DNA of 53,811 bases from Acidobacteriota bacterium (GCA_003223025.1 QHXR01000010.1:1-53811); one strand, 5' to 3'. Numbered from the stretch's first letter, positions 17,650 through 26,973 are shown. The notes: a model not told the origin generated them from the letters alone. Numbers and translations: made by a program.

Positions 17650-18768
17650 TCATGTGCTCGCGGCATCGGAGAGAAGAGTATTCTGATATTCGATCTCCGA
17701 TGCCAACGGCTCGTAAATCTCGCGATGGCCGGTGTCGTCGGCGTAATCCCAGAGACCGTTGTGACAATGCCGGTCGTCGGCCCATCCGGGATGATTCACG
17801 ATCGGATATAGACAAACTCCGTGGACGCTGACCAGCCGTTTCCGTGCGAGCGACGTTTGCTCACAGACATATCGAAACCAGTCGGGGCGATCGTCGTCCT
17901 CGATCCCGGTTTCGGCGATCACCATAGGTTTTCCATATCGCTCGTGAAACTCCTGGAGTATGTCGGCGAGCGGTCGGTAGATATCCTGACCCCGATGTAT
18001 CTTTCTTCGACTCGGGTGATGCCACTGATTGTGAAAATAATAATTTAAACCCAGTATGTCGAGAGTTTCGCTATTACCGCCAAGCTCGGGTTCCTGTAAC
18101 CCGGCAAGCATGTCGAAGGCTTCGAATTGTGATTTGCGGTACGCTTCAGCCGCACGACGTGCACTTGGAGATTTGCTCCGCGAAACTACGTGGATCGCCG
18201 GATCGGTGATCATCAGCCTCGAAGTCGGATCCACGGAACGGACCGCCTTGATGCCGGCGATCGCCGCCTTTACCAGTTGGCGCTTTAGAACGCTTCCGCG
18301 ATAGCGAGTCGCGGGAAAAAAGTTTCCTACTTGTCCGGCGATCCATGAAAAAAATGAGATCTCATTTACCGGACAAATGAAAAGCTGGCCCGGGAGTTCG
18401 GATCGTATGAAGCGCGTCGCTTCGGCGCAGAATGATTCAAACCTTTCGACAAACTCCGTGCTGAAAATATCGATGTCATCCGGATAGCCGTAGTGAAAAT
18501 AATCCCAGACGACCTCGATGCCCGTTGCTTTTGCCGCGGCGATCTGTTTTTCAAGACTTGTGAAATCGTAACGGAAAGGTTCGGGTTCGATGAGATGCCA
18601 GCGAAGGCCGTCGCGACATGTTTTGATGTTAACATCGAGTAGACGGGAGTAATCGGCTTCGGCGAATTCGTCGTGACGCGTAGACGCGATCAGATCGAGG
18701 CGCCGCCCGCGGGCATCACGGTGCGTCGAGCATTCGAAACCTCCCATCAAGAAACTTTTGAACGGCAT
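17650..18768 (-). CDS. GH1-like family glycosidase (clan GH-A)
   Basis: The 372-residue protein is a TIM-barrel glycosidase: the acid/base Glu in FICPVNEISFF, the nucleophile Glu in MVIAETGIEDD, and barrel segments VVWDYFHYGYP and DILGLNYYFHNQWH. It is shorter than classical GH1 enzymes (about 450 residues) and has no signal peptide, so it acts in the cytoplasm. It converges on glf, with stops 3 bases apart. Its place beside glf and galETK suggests a beta-galactosidase or related activity that releases galactose, but this is inference from position. Confidence 0.78.
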   Translation of the reverse strand: MPFKSFLMGGFECSTHRDARGRRLDLIASTRHDEFAEADYSRLLDVNIKTCRDGLRWHLIEPEPFRYDFTSLEKQIAAAKATGIEVVWDYFHYGYPDDIDIFSTEFVERFESFCAEATRFIRSELPGQLFICPVNEISFFSWIAGQVGNFFPATRYRGSVLKRQLVKAAIAGIKAVRSVDPTSRLMITDPAIHVVSRSKSPSARRAAEAYRKSQFEAFDMLAGLQEPELGGNSETLDILGLNYYFHNQWHHPSRRKIHRGQDIYRPLADILQEFHERYGKPMVIAETGIEDDDRPDWFRYVCEQTSLARKRLVSVHGVCLYPIVNHPGWADDRHCHNGLWDYADDTGHREIYEPLASEIEYQNTLLSDAAST

Positions 18769-18777
18769 GACATTTAT

Positions 18778-18846
18778 AGTTTCTAGTTTCTAGTTTCTTG
18801 TTTCAAGTCATCAGAAACTTCGAAAAAATTAGAAACTAGAAACTTA
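18778..18846. repeat. Heptanucleotide repeat arranged as an inverted pair (TAGTTTC / GAAACTA)
   Basis: TAGTTTC units at 7-base spacing on the left (18779-18805) and GAAACTA units on the right (18830-18846) face each other. The array fills the divergent spacer between the GH1-like gene and galE, so it overlaps both 5' regions. Confidence 0.85.
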
Positions 18847-18852
18847 AAGAAG

Positions 18853-19839
18853 ATGAACATTCTCGTTACAGGCGGAGCCGGGTACATCGGAAGCGTGGTG
18901 GTCGAAGAGACGATCAACGCGGGGCATCGGACGATCGTCTACGACAATCTCGTAAAAGGCCATCGCGAGATGGTCGATCCTTCGGCGATCTTTGTTGAAG
19001 GCGATCTGCTTGACCGTCCGTTTTTGGAAAAGACTTTTGTCGAGCACGATATAGAAGCCGTGATTCACATGGCCGCGTACTCGCTGGTCGGCGAGTCTGT
19101 CGCGGATCCGTCAAAGTATTACATGAACAATGTCGTCGCCGGGATATCCCTGCTCGACGCGATGCGCGATTCGGGCGTATCGAAAATAGTCTTTTCGTCG
19201 ACTGCGGCTGTTTATGGCGAGCCTGAGAAACAACCGATCGAAGAATTGGATCGAACCGCTCCGACGAATCCGTACGGCGACACAAAACTCGCTTTTGAAC
19301 ACGCGCTGAAAGGATATGAGCGCGCGTACGGCATTCGATTCGTCAGCCTTCGCTACTTCAATGCCGCGGGTGCTAGCGAGCGTTGCGGCGAGCTTCACGA
19401 TCCGGAAACTCATTTGATCCCGATCGTACTGCAGGCTGCCGCGGGATCGCGCGAAGCAGTGGAGATCTACGGTGATGATTATCCGACACATGACGGAACA
19501 TGCGTTCGCGATTACATTCATGTCATCGATCTCGCGCGCGCACATGTCAAAGCGATCTCCATGCTCGATGAGAAGAGCGGAATTTTCAACCTCGGTTGCG
19601 GCGGTGAAGGATATTCCGTGAAGGAAGTGATCGAGGCTGCGGAGAAAATTACGGGGAAAAAAATCCCGACGCGCATTTCGGATCGACGCCCGGGAGATCC
19701 GGCTGTCTTGATCGCAAGCTCGGAGCGTATCCGATCGGAGCTCGGTTGGATTCCCGAGTATCAAGACCTTAGTTTGATAATCGAATCCGCGTGGAAGTGG
19801 ATGCAGCGAAAAGGGACCGCGGCTAACACTGGAAACTAG
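18853..19839 (+). CDS. galE: UDP-glucose 4-epimerase
   Basis: The 328-residue short-chain dehydrogenase-like enzyme converts UDP-galactose and UDP-glucose. It shows the NAD-binding GGAGYIG at the N-terminus, HMAAYSLVGES, the catalytic Ser region FSSTAAVYGEPE, and the YxxxK motif in NPYGDTK. The substrate-binding region (YFNAAGASER, DGTCVRDYIHVIDLARAH) is that of GalE. Its stop is followed directly by the ATG of a 48-residue ORF, then galT and galK with overlaps, forming a tightly packed Leloir operon. Confidence 0.95.
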   Translation: MNILVTGGAGYIGSVVVEETINAGHRTIVYDNLVKGHREMVDPSAIFVEGDLLDRPFLEKTFVEHDIEAVIHMAAYSLVGESVADPSKYYMNNVVAGISLLDAMRDSGVSKIVFSSTAAVYGEPEKQPIEELDRTAPTNPYGDTKLAFEHALKGYERAYGIRFVSLRYFNAAGASERCGELHDPETHLIPIVLQAAAGSREAVEIYGDDYPTHDGTCVRDYIHVIDLARAHVKAISMLDEKSGIFNLGCGGEGYSVKEVIEAAEKITGKKIPTRISDRRPGDPAVLIASSERIRSELGWIPEYQDLSLIIESAWKWMQRKGTAANTGN

Positions 19840-19986
19840 ATGAACGAAAACGGTTCCGACAAAGAGCGTGAAGAGATGCATCGCCGAGAGATCACTCTGC
19901 CTGACGGCCGGTACATGATCTTCTATACTTTTGGCGACGAGGACGAACTGAGAGAAGAAAAGAACGATCAACGGGAAGATGTCTGA
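19840..19986 (+). CDS. Small protein of unknown function within the gal operon (48 aa)
   Basis: An ATG directly after the galE stop opens a 48-codon frame that overlaps the galT start by eight bases. The product is highly charged, with a central hydrophobic-aromatic strand (REITLPDGRYMIFYTFGDE) flanked by acidic and basic residues. The perfect packing between galE and galT argues for a real, translated gene. No domain is recognised; it could serve mainly as a translational coupler or as a small partner of GalT. It is too short for ordinary gene callers. Confidence 0.6.
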   Translation: MNENGSDKEREEMHRREITLPDGRYMIFYTFGDEDELREEKNDQREDV

Positions 19987-20965
19987 ACTTCGTTACAATC
20001 CGCTGCTCGGCGAATGGCTCGCAACCGCAACGCATCGCCAGGACCGAACTTTCCTGCCGCCTGCCGACTTCTGTCCGTTGTGTCCGACAAAGCCCGGCAA
20101 ATTTCCGACCGAGGTACCGGAACCTGACTACGACATCGTCGCATTCGAGAATCGCTTTCCAAGTCTCAAGCGAAATCCGGATCCGCCGGCAATTGAATCG
20201 GATGCAATTTACAAAGTGGAACCATCGCTCGGTGTCTGCGAGGTTGTTCTCTATTCACCAAATCACAACACGTCGCTCGCTGCCGAGCCTGTCGAGAGAA
20301 TTCACAAACTCGTGCGCGTCTGGCGCGATCGGTTCGAAGCTCTCGAGCATCACGATTTCGTAAAATACATTTTCATCTTCGAGAACAAGGGCGAGGCCGT
20401 CGGCGTTACGCTGCATCATCCGCACGGTCAGATATACGCATATCCGTTCGTACCTCCGGTGGTCGCGAAAGAACTGATCCAAACGGAAAAGTACTTCAAT
20501 GAAAATCGGCGATGCTTGTTGTGCGATGTCGTCGAGAAAGAAATCGATTTTGAAAAACGGATAGTCGCATCGAACGATTCGTTCGCGGCGTACATTCCTT
20601 TTTTTGCGCGATATCCTTTCGAAGTGCATATCGCGACGCGAGGTCACTTGCAATCGCTAACCGACTTTTCCGATCGGGATGAACGGGATCTTGCCTCGAT
20701 ATTGAAACAGGTGCTCGTCGGATTCGATCGGCTGTTCGATCGATCTTTCCCGTATATCATGGCGATCCATCAACGTCCGTCCGACGGAGGAAATTACGAT
20801 CACTATCATTTTCACATCGAATTTTATCCGCCGATGCGCACTGCAGAGAAGTTGAAATATCTTGCAGGCAGCGAGGCTGGAGCGGGAATGTTCATCAACG
20901 ATACATTGCCGGAAACGACAGCGGAGAGGCTTCGAGGTTTGATCGAACCGGTCGAATGGAAATGA
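19979..20965 (+). CDS. galT: Galactose-1-phosphate uridylyltransferase
   Basis: The 328-residue enzyme exchanges UMP between UDP-glucose and galactose-1-phosphate. It has the zinc-site cysteines in FCPLCPTKPGK, YDIVAFENRFPSL, and the active-site motif HHPHGQIYAYPF, whose histidine carries the UMP. A second metal-type site appears around YDHYHFHIEFYPP. The start overlaps the small upstream ORF and the end overlaps galK by ten bases. Confidence 0.95.
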   Translation: MSELRYNPLLGEWLATATHRQDRTFLPPADFCPLCPTKPGKFPTEVPEPDYDIVAFENRFPSLKRNPDPPAIESDAIYKVEPSLGVCEVVLYSPNHNTSLAAEPVERIHKLVRVWRDRFEALEHHDFVKYIFIFENKGEAVGVTLHHPHGQIYAYPFVPPVVAKELIQTEKYFNENRRCLLCDVVEKEIDFEKRIVASNDSFAAYIPFFARYPFEVHIATRGHLQSLTDFSDRDERDLASILKQVLVGFDRLFDRSFPYIMAIHQRPSDGGNYDHYHFHIEFYPPMRTAEKLKYLAGSEAGAGMFINDTLPETTAERLRGLIEPVEWK

Positions 20966-22122
20966 CGAGGGAACAGATCGCCGCGGAGTTTCAACGCAGG
21001 TTCGAGGGACGTCCGCGATTCTTTCAAGCACCCGGGCGCGTAAATCTGATCGGCGAACATACCGACTATAACGAAGGCTTCGTGATGCCGTTCGCGATCG
21101 ATCGACATACGATCGTCGCGGCATCACCGCGCAACGATTTGAAGATCCACGTCCATGCTTACGACCTGGCTGAGACGGCGGTAATCGATCTTGCGGACGG
21201 GCCGCGCCTTCGCCGCGGTACCTGGTTGGATTACGCTGAAGGAAGTATTCGAAGTGTCGCTGATAGATTTAATTTTAAACCGTCCGGGGCCGACATGCTT
21301 ATCACGTCGAGCGTCCCGATCGGAGCCGGTCTCTCATCATCAGCCGCGATCGAGATCGCCGTCGGATACGCGACGCTCGCGCTGAATGATATTAGGTTCG
21401 ATCAGCAAGAGTTGGCATTCGCGGGACAGATGGCCGAGCACGAGTATGTCGGAACACGCTCCGGGATCATGGATCAGTTTGCGTCCGTGTTCGGAAGGAG
21501 GGGAACAGCGATGCTTCTCGATTGCCGTTCACTCGAAAGAACGTATGTCGGAGTTACGGATGAGCAAACGACCATTGCCGTGATCGATACAAAAGTGAAG
21601 CACAACCTCGCATCGAGCGAATACAACACGCGGCGTGCCGAATGCGAAGAAGCAGTCAAGATTCTTAGGGAACATCATCCCGGGATCGGATCGCTTCGCG
21701 ACGTCACCGCGGAGATGCTTTCCAGATTCGCAAACTTTCTGCCGCAGAACGTGATGAAACGCAGCCGGCACATTGTTTCGGAAAACAAACGAACACTCGC
21801 CGCTGCCGATGCGTTTATGCAAGAAGATTTCGAATCGGCGGGCAAGCTCATGTACGAATCTCACGCGTCGCTGCGCGACGATTATGAGGTGAGCTGTGAC
21901 GAATTAGATTTTCTCGTCGAAGTTGCGTCCGATCTCACCGGCGTTTTCGGATCGCGAATGACCGGAGGCGGATTCGGTGGCTGTACTGTAAGTCTCTTGA
22001 GAAAGGATTCGGTGGATGAGCTCAGAGACACGAGCGTAAAGCTCTACGCGACGAAATTCGGATTCGAGCCTGACTTTTATATTTTCGAAAGCGCGGACGG
22101 CGCATCGGAGATCCTTGCCTGA
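20956..22122 (+). CDS. galK: Galactokinase
   Basis: The 388-residue GHMP kinase phosphorylates galactose at C1. All signatures are visible: PGRVNLIGEHTDYNEGFVMPFAID (sugar binding), SSVPIGAGLSSSAAIEIA (ATP loop), a catalytic Asp in TRSGIMDQFAS, and GSRMTGGGFGGCTVSL near the C-terminus. It overlaps galT by ten bases on the 5' side. Its last 46 bases overlap the 3' end of the convergent GH1 gene on the other strand. Confidence 0.95.
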   Translation: MEMTREQIAAEFQRRFEGRPRFFQAPGRVNLIGEHTDYNEGFVMPFAIDRHTIVAASPRNDLKIHVHAYDLAETAVIDLADGPRLRRGTWLDYAEGSIRSVADRFNFKPSGADMLITSSVPIGAGLSSSAAIEIAVGYATLALNDIRFDQQELAFAGQMAEHEYVGTRSGIMDQFASVFGRRGTAMLLDCRSLERTYVGVTDEQTTIAVIDTKVKHNLASSEYNTRRAECEEAVKILREHHPGIGSLRDVTAEMLSRFANFLPQNVMKRSRHIVSENKRTLAAADAFMQEDFESAGKLMYESHASLRDDYEVSCDELDFLVEVASDLTGVFGSRMTGGGFGGCTVSLLRKDSVDELRDTSVKLYATKFGFEPDFYIFESADGASEILA

Positions 22123-23387
22123 ACTATTTTTAGATCGCCAACCGACGCAGACGGATCGTTGATATATCCTTTCATCTGTTCAACGAGGGGCGTTTCGATC
22201 CAGCGTGGCTGTCCCTTGTCTCGATTCAACTTATAAAGTCCCAGCTCAAGATAAAAATTCTCCAGCGGCTCGTTTGAAAATCGGTATCGCCAGTCGATCA
22301 TCGTGAAAAGCGGGAACCACGTGTAGCCGATGACCGGAACTCCTTCCTGACGAAGATTCTTGATCATCGAGACTGACGACTTGAGCCAGCGCTGCCGCAC
22401 TTCATCGCTTCCAACGGCACTTGTTTCAGTGATCATTACCGGAACTTTGTATCGATCGTAGTAGGTTCTGATCAACTCCTTGAATCCGTCGCCTTCCGGT
22501 TCGGTCTCGCTGAATGCGAGTCGTCCCCGGCTGTCGATGTACATGAGTTTCGTCGACCACTGCGGATAAAAGTTCAAACCCACGACATCGATATCGACCG
22601 GATTTCGCGCGATCTCATCGATCGCGTCAGGTGAAGCTCCGTTGCGAACGAGCCATGAGAAAAGAAGGTGATCGTGAGTAAGCCGCCCCGACACGAGGTC
22701 GTAACATAAAAAACCGCGAAATTGTTCTTCACGTGCGAGCGAGGCAAGATCTTCGCGAACGGTTCGCGTCAAACCGGTCGCTTCGACGTGGACGGTGACG
22801 AACGACGGATCGATCGCCTTCAAAGCCTGGACGGTTCGAATGATCCCGCGTGCGAGCTGCAGCATTATCCGGATGTAACCTTTCTCGCCTTTCAGATAGG
22901 GCGCCCAAAGTCCGCGCATACCACACATCAGGGCATTGATGATCGGTTCGTTGAGCGGCGTGTACCAGGAAATTAAATGCTTGTATCGCGCGGCGAACTC
23001 GGCTGCGTAGATCGCGACTCTCTCGGGATAATCGCGACTCGCGAATTCCTTTTTCATCCAGAACGGACAGCCGTAATGCATTAGATCGATGATCGGAAGG
23101 ATCTTCAGCTCCTCGACCATGTACGGGATCACCTGGTCGGTCCAGCTCCAATCGAATTTTCCTTTTTCCGGCTCGACCTTATACCAAGGGACGCCCCAGC
23201 GCATCGCCTTCAGTCCTAAATGTCCGGCGAGACCGAGATCTTCGCGCCAGTGATCGTAGTGTCCCATCAGCTCGTATTCGTCGAGTGAACGATGGCCCGG
23301 CTTCACCTGCGGTACAAATGTATTTTCGATCCCGGCCGCCCAAAGAAAATCCGTGGCGCGGCTATTGAATATCTCTTGTGTTCTCAA
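22077..23387 (-). CDS. Glycoside hydrolase family 1-like beta-glycosidase
   Basis: The 436-residue TIM-barrel enzyme shows the GH1 acid/base motif (YTPLNEPI) and the nucleophile (MITETSAVG), together with RWGVPWYKVEPEKG and VVGLNFYPQW. There is no signal peptide, so it acts on imported oligosaccharides or glycosides. The last about 15 residues lie antisense to the galK 3' end and look poorly conserved, suggesting read-through past an older stop. The GH43 gene upstream on the same strand (106 bp spacing) is likely co-transcribed. Substrate is unknown; context suggests galactosides or mixed plant or fungal glycans. Confidence 0.85.
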   Translation of the reverse strand: MRTQEIFNSRATDFLWAAGIENTFVPQVKPGHRSLDEYELMGHYDHWREDLGLAGHLGLKAMRWGVPWYKVEPEKGKFDWSWTDQVIPYMVEELKILPIIDLMHYGCPFWMKKEFASRDYPERVAIYAAEFAARYKHLISWYTPLNEPIINALMCGMRGLWAPYLKGEKGYIRIMLQLARGIIRTVQALKAIDPSFVTVHVEATGLTRTVREDLASLAREEQFRGFLCYDLVSGRLTHDHLLFSWLVRNGASPDAIDEIARNPVDIDVVGLNFYPQWSTKLMYIDSRGRLAFSETEPEGDGFKELIRTYYDRYKVPVMITETSAVGSDEVRQRWLKSSVSMIKNLRQEGVPVIGYTWFPLFTMIDWRYRFSNEPLENFYLELGLYKLNRDKGQPRWIETPLVEQMKGYINDPSASVGDLKIVQARISDAPSALSKI

Positions 23388-23493
23388 AATAATTTAATCC
23401 CGCTTCAGTGAAGTCCAGGGAAGAGCGCGGGCAGCTCGTGAATACAAAAATGTTAAGCGGAGACGCCGGATTTTTCAAACGCGGTATTTATTT

Positions 23494-25332
23494 TCAGAGC
23501 GCCGTTAGTCGGATCATTTCGACGGCACAGGACATTCGATCGGCGAAGACGAATGCAGAAGTGGCGAGATCCTCGACTTCTATCTTCTCGATCAGCACAT
23601 CATCGAAATAGCAATAAGCCTCAGTACCCGTTTTTACGATCCGCAGCTGATGATATTCGTCGAGAGCGATTCCATCGGAAAGTCGATGTTTCGACTCGCC
23701 ATTGATCGACGCTGACAAAGTCGATGGTTCGAGTGACAACCGCAGGACGTCTTTCTTTTCGCCACGAAGAGCGATCCCGAACCCGCCACTGTCGACGGCC
23801 GTGTCGATCCGAAAGTATGCCGCGATTTCGCAACGTGGAAGCGGTCGGTGTTTGATTAGCTCAAACATGTTCGCCGTATGGATCAGCAGTTCTCCTGATT
23901 CAATTCGCCAGTTCGCGCCGCCAATAGTTTGCCACCCGTTGGATTCCAGAGAGCGATCGTCCTCGAACAACTCCTCGAACCCTTCAGTGAGTTCGAAGGA
24001 CGAGATCTCAAGTCCGAGATTATTAGGCGACAAGGAAATCGACTTGACCGGCTCCGTCTCAGGTGCCGGTAATTCCTCGTCGTCTACGGCGATCCTCAGG
24101 CGTCGGAGATCGACTTCAAGCCTGATCAAGTGTTTTGCATTCCAATCGAAATCGCGATGAAACTGATGCACGCCCCCAGCCAATCTCGCTTCGTTTGCAG
24201 TTGGATCGAGTTCGAGACTGAAGCCGCCGTCGGATGTTGAAAAGTCGATGCTAGCGCTCGTACTGTCTGCGACCGGAGCGTTGCATCTGAAAGTCATCTC
24301 GCATAGGAAGCTGGGTGTAAGATCGTCGAGTCGAAGATCAGTGATCGTTGAGTCTTGCTTCGACGGTGCGAACGGGATCGGCTGCGGCGTATGCGTCGCA
24401 CCGACAACGAATATGCGTCGTCCCGTGAAGTCCATCCTATCGATCGCCAGAACTCTGCCGGCGTCCGTCCACCGGTGATAAACGCAGTAGAGCTCCCGGT
24501 TGTTTGGACCCCGGACAACTGAATTGTGTCCCGGCCCAACGATCACTCCCGGCTCGGTTCGAAGAATCGGAAGAACCTTCTCGCCGTCGGAAAACTGCTC
24601 CCACTCATCGCGCACGTCGATCGTATCCGCCGTTGCAAAACTTACTCCGTATGTTGTGTTCTGCCAGTTTCCCCCGCTGAACATCTCGTAGTAGATCCCT
24701 TTACGCTTGAGAACCGTCGGTCCTTCGACGGTGTGCCAACGCACTCCGCCTTTTTCCTTTCGATTGGGATCATAGATTTGCCAGTCATACTTCGCTCGCG
24801 TAACCGGATGCGGTTCGCCGGCGAGGGTGAACCAGTCGATCATTCGATCTACGACGGTTCCCGTTCCGATTTGCGTGTACTCGAGAAAGTCCGTCGCGTA
24901 GAAAAGATATTTCGATCCGTCATCGTCGATGAAGACATGTGCGTCGATCGCGAAATCTTCATAGGTCAAACGATGGCCGGAATCGAGAAATCCTGCGTCG
25001 GGTTTGTCGGAGACGGCGACCCGTATCTCCATCAAGGTTTCGTTGCCGCTGCTGTAATAGAGATAAAACCTGCCGTTGGAATAAGTGACTTCAGGGGCCC
25101 AGTAGAACGGAGGCGAAGGCTGCAGCGGAGTCATAGCGCCGCCGATCACGGTCCAGTTCACCAGATCGGTCGACGTTATTACCTCGAAGACGTTTCCGTC
25201 TTCCGCCGATCCGGTCGAGTAGCCGTAGAAATTCCCATCGTGCTTTAGCACAAAGGGATCCGGAAAAGATTTCGGATATACGGGGTTTAGGTAAGTTTCA
25301 AAAGAGCCGCCGGATGCGAAGTGCGAGTTCAT
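23494..25332 (-). CDS. Glycoside hydrolase family 43 protein with C-terminal carbohydrate-binding-like domain
   Basis: The N-terminal about 320 residues form a five-bladed-propeller GH43 enzyme: the general-base Asp in SFPDPFVLK, the pKa-setting Asp in FAIDAHVFID, and the acid Glu in HTVEGPTVLK. GH43 members cleave alpha-arabinofuranosides, beta-xylosides and galactans. The remaining about 290 residues are two beta-sandwich-like segments, of which the last (WRIESGELLIHTANMFELIKHRPL, FGIALRGEKKDVLRLSLEP) resembles a laminin-G or DUF1349-type module. No signal peptide is seen. I start at the ATG at 25332; a GTG at 25365 would overlap the upstream gene by 19 bases. Confidence 0.85.
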   Translation of the reverse strand: MNSHFASGGSFETYLNPVYPKSFPDPFVLKHDGNFYGYSTGSAEDGNVFEVITSTDLVNWTVIGGAMTPLQPSPPFYWAPEVTYSNGRFYLYYSSGNETLMEIRVAVSDKPDAGFLDSGHRLTYEDFAIDAHVFIDDDGSKYLFYATDFLEYTQIGTGTVVDRMIDWFTLAGEPHPVTRAKYDWQIYDPNRKEKGGVRWHTVEGPTVLKRKGIYYEMFSGGNWQNTTYGVSFATADTIDVRDEWEQFSDGEKVLPILRTEPGVIVGPGHNSVVRGPNNRELYCVYHRWTDAGRVLAIDRMDFTGRRIFVVGATHTPQPIPFAPSKQDSTITDLRLDDLTPSFLCEMTFRCNAPVADSTSASIDFSTSDGGFSLELDPTANEARLAGGVHQFHRDFDWNAKHLIRLEVDLRRLRIAVDDEELPAPETEPVKSISLSPNNLGLEISSFELTEGFEELFEDDRSLESNGWQTIGGANWRIESGELLIHTANMFELIKHRPLPRCEIAAYFRIDTAVDSGGFGIALRGEKKDVLRLSLEPSTLSASINGESKHRLSDGIALDEYHQLRIVKTGTEAYCYFDDVLIEKIEVEDLATSAFVFADRMSCAVEMIRLTAL

Positions 25333-25346
25333 CGGACGCCGATTCG

Positions 25347-25706
25347 TCAGTTTACTTGAGGACACACCGGTATCAGTTTTTCGAGCTGAAGCGCGAGCCC
25401 GACCAATCCCGAATCCTCGGCGGGACGGTTTGCGTACGCGATGACTGAAGGGTGAAAGTCAGGTGCCGACGCCATCAGCATATTCTCGAGCATCTCCATA
25501 TCTGCCTCGATTCGATCGACATGTAGGAAGACCACATCAGGAGCTTCGCCGACGGTGAAATCGGAAACGTGTTCGAGCGCTTGAAACACATTTGTAGCTT
25601 CACAGATAGAATAACGACTCTCCTTAAGCCACTTGTCGACCTCGTGACTGCCTCGTCGCTCGCCGAGCAAAAGTATCACCGGTTGATGAAATGCAGTTGT
25701 TGCCAT
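25347..25706 (-). CDS. Receiver-like protein lacking the phospho-acceptor, unknown function
   Basis: The 119-residue protein has alternating hydrophobic strands and helices in the order of a CheY fold (PVILLLGE, DVVFLHVD, PSVIAYAN), but the strand ending DVVFLH places Leu or His where the phospho-Asp should be, and the acidic pocket near the N-terminus is missing. It looks like a degenerate receiver that cannot be phosphorylated in the usual way. It overlaps or abuts the GH43 start and is probably in the same transcript. Function unknown. Confidence 0.6.
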   Translation of the reverse strand: MATTAFHQPVILLLGERRGSHEVDKWLKESRYSICEATNVFQALEHVSDFTVGEAPDVVFLHVDRIEADMEMLENMLMASAPDFHPSVIAYANRPAEDSGLVGLALQLEKLIPVCPQVN

Positions 25707-25950
25707 ATTCGTTTAAGAGATTACCCCCCTCGCGGGCGTATTACAGTAATCCAGATGACAGGTATCCAGCCTCGCTTTTGCAAACTCCGTACCTGGATGG
25801 CTAAGTCTAATCATGAGTGTGGTCCGTCTTTTCAGTGCCGGCTCCGCGGAAGCCGGGCGTAAGCTTTTCGTGCATAATTCCGTACGGATGATTTCATATT
25901 GAAATGGTGATCGAGGAGTAATAAAATCGCTCATCGTCAGTAATTCAGGA

Positions 25951-26973
25951 ATGAATATAAACAAAACGCTCCACCGTAGTTTTGGTCTCTTGGCCGGTGT
26001 GTGTTTTCTTCTTCTACTTTTCGCCAATCCGACACTCGCCCAGTTTCGCAGCACGATCTCAGGATATGTTTTCGGCCCGGGCCGAAGACCGGTCAGCGAA
26101 GCTCATCTCGAGCTGCGGACCGATTTCAACAGCGTCATCGGACGGACGCGGACAAGTTCGTCGGGACAGTTCACATTTATGGGCGTGCCGAACGGCCGGT
26201 TTTCGGTGACCGTTCTGGCGCTCGGAACGAATTTCGAAGAACAGTCGAAGGGAGTGGAGATCGCCGGCGTCGGTGCTCGCGGACAGGCGATCCCGGAGAA
26301 TGTGCAGATCGATTTCTATCTCCAGCCGCGGAAGTCGCCCGAATCAACCGCGACGAATAAGGTCGTGTTCGCACAGGAAGTTCCTGTCGAGGCTAGAAAA
26401 CTCTACGACAATGCCATCTCGGATCTCGAGACAAAGCGCACTGCACTTGGGGTGACCGGTCTCAAGCGTGCGATCGAGCTTTTCCCGACATACTTTCTTG
26501 CGTCTGAACGACTCGGGATCGAGCAACTCCTGCAGGAACAGTACGAAGATGCCGCGAAATCTTTTCGAACCGCGCTGTCCGTGAATCAGAGATGTTTCCC
26601 GTGCTGGCACGGAGTGACCTACGCGAGTTTCGCGCTCGAGAAATGGTCCGACGTGATCGAGACCGCACCGAGAGCTTTGGAGCTTGAGCAGAATTCCGTG
26701 AGCACCTTAGCCATGCTCGGTATCGCGCAAAGGGCGGTAAAGAAATACGAAGATGCGGAGAAGTCTTTGTTAAAGGCGAAGAAGTTCGATGGAGTTAAGA
26801 CACCCGACATCTATTGGAACCTCGCGCTGCTTTACGCATACAACTTAAAGAAGTATCAAGAGGCAGCAGACGCGCTCGAGCTATATCTGCAAGCGAACCC
26901 GGCAATCCCCGATCCGACGAAGATCAAAGAGTTGATCAAACGCCTCCGAGAAAATCGTCCGCCGTCTGACTGA
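25951..26973 (+). CDS. Secreted TPR protein with N-terminal carboxypeptidase-regulatory-like domain
   Basis: The 340-residue protein has a signal peptide (hydrophobic residues 11-28, cleavage near TLAQF), then an Ig-like carboxypeptidase-regulatory-like domain (STISGYVFGPGRRPVSEAHL ... GQFTFMGVPNGRFSVTV) and about five TPR-like helical hairpins (ALGVTGLKRAIELFPTYFLA, YEDAAKSFRTALSVNQRCFPCW, AEKSLLKAKKF, YQEAADALELYLQANP). This architecture is common in Acidobacteriota and suggests a periplasmic scaffold. A single Cys-pro-Cys-like pair (CFPCW) is visible. The partner proteins are unknown. Confidence 0.82.
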   Translation: MNINKTLHRSFGLLAGVCFLLLLFANPTLAQFRSTISGYVFGPGRRPVSEAHLELRTDFNSVIGRTRTSSSGQFTFMGVPNGRFSVTVLALGTNFEEQSKGVEIAGVGARGQAIPENVQIDFYLQPRKSPESTATNKVVFAQEVPVEARKLYDNAISDLETKRTALGVTGLKRAIELFPTYFLASERLGIEQLLQEQYEDAAKSFRTALSVNQRCFPCWHGVTYASFALEKWSDVIETAPRALELEQNSVSTLAMLGIAQRAVKKYEDAEKSLLKAKKFDGVKTPDIYWNLALLYAYNLKKYQEAADALELYLQANPAIPDPTKIKELIKRLRENRPPSD

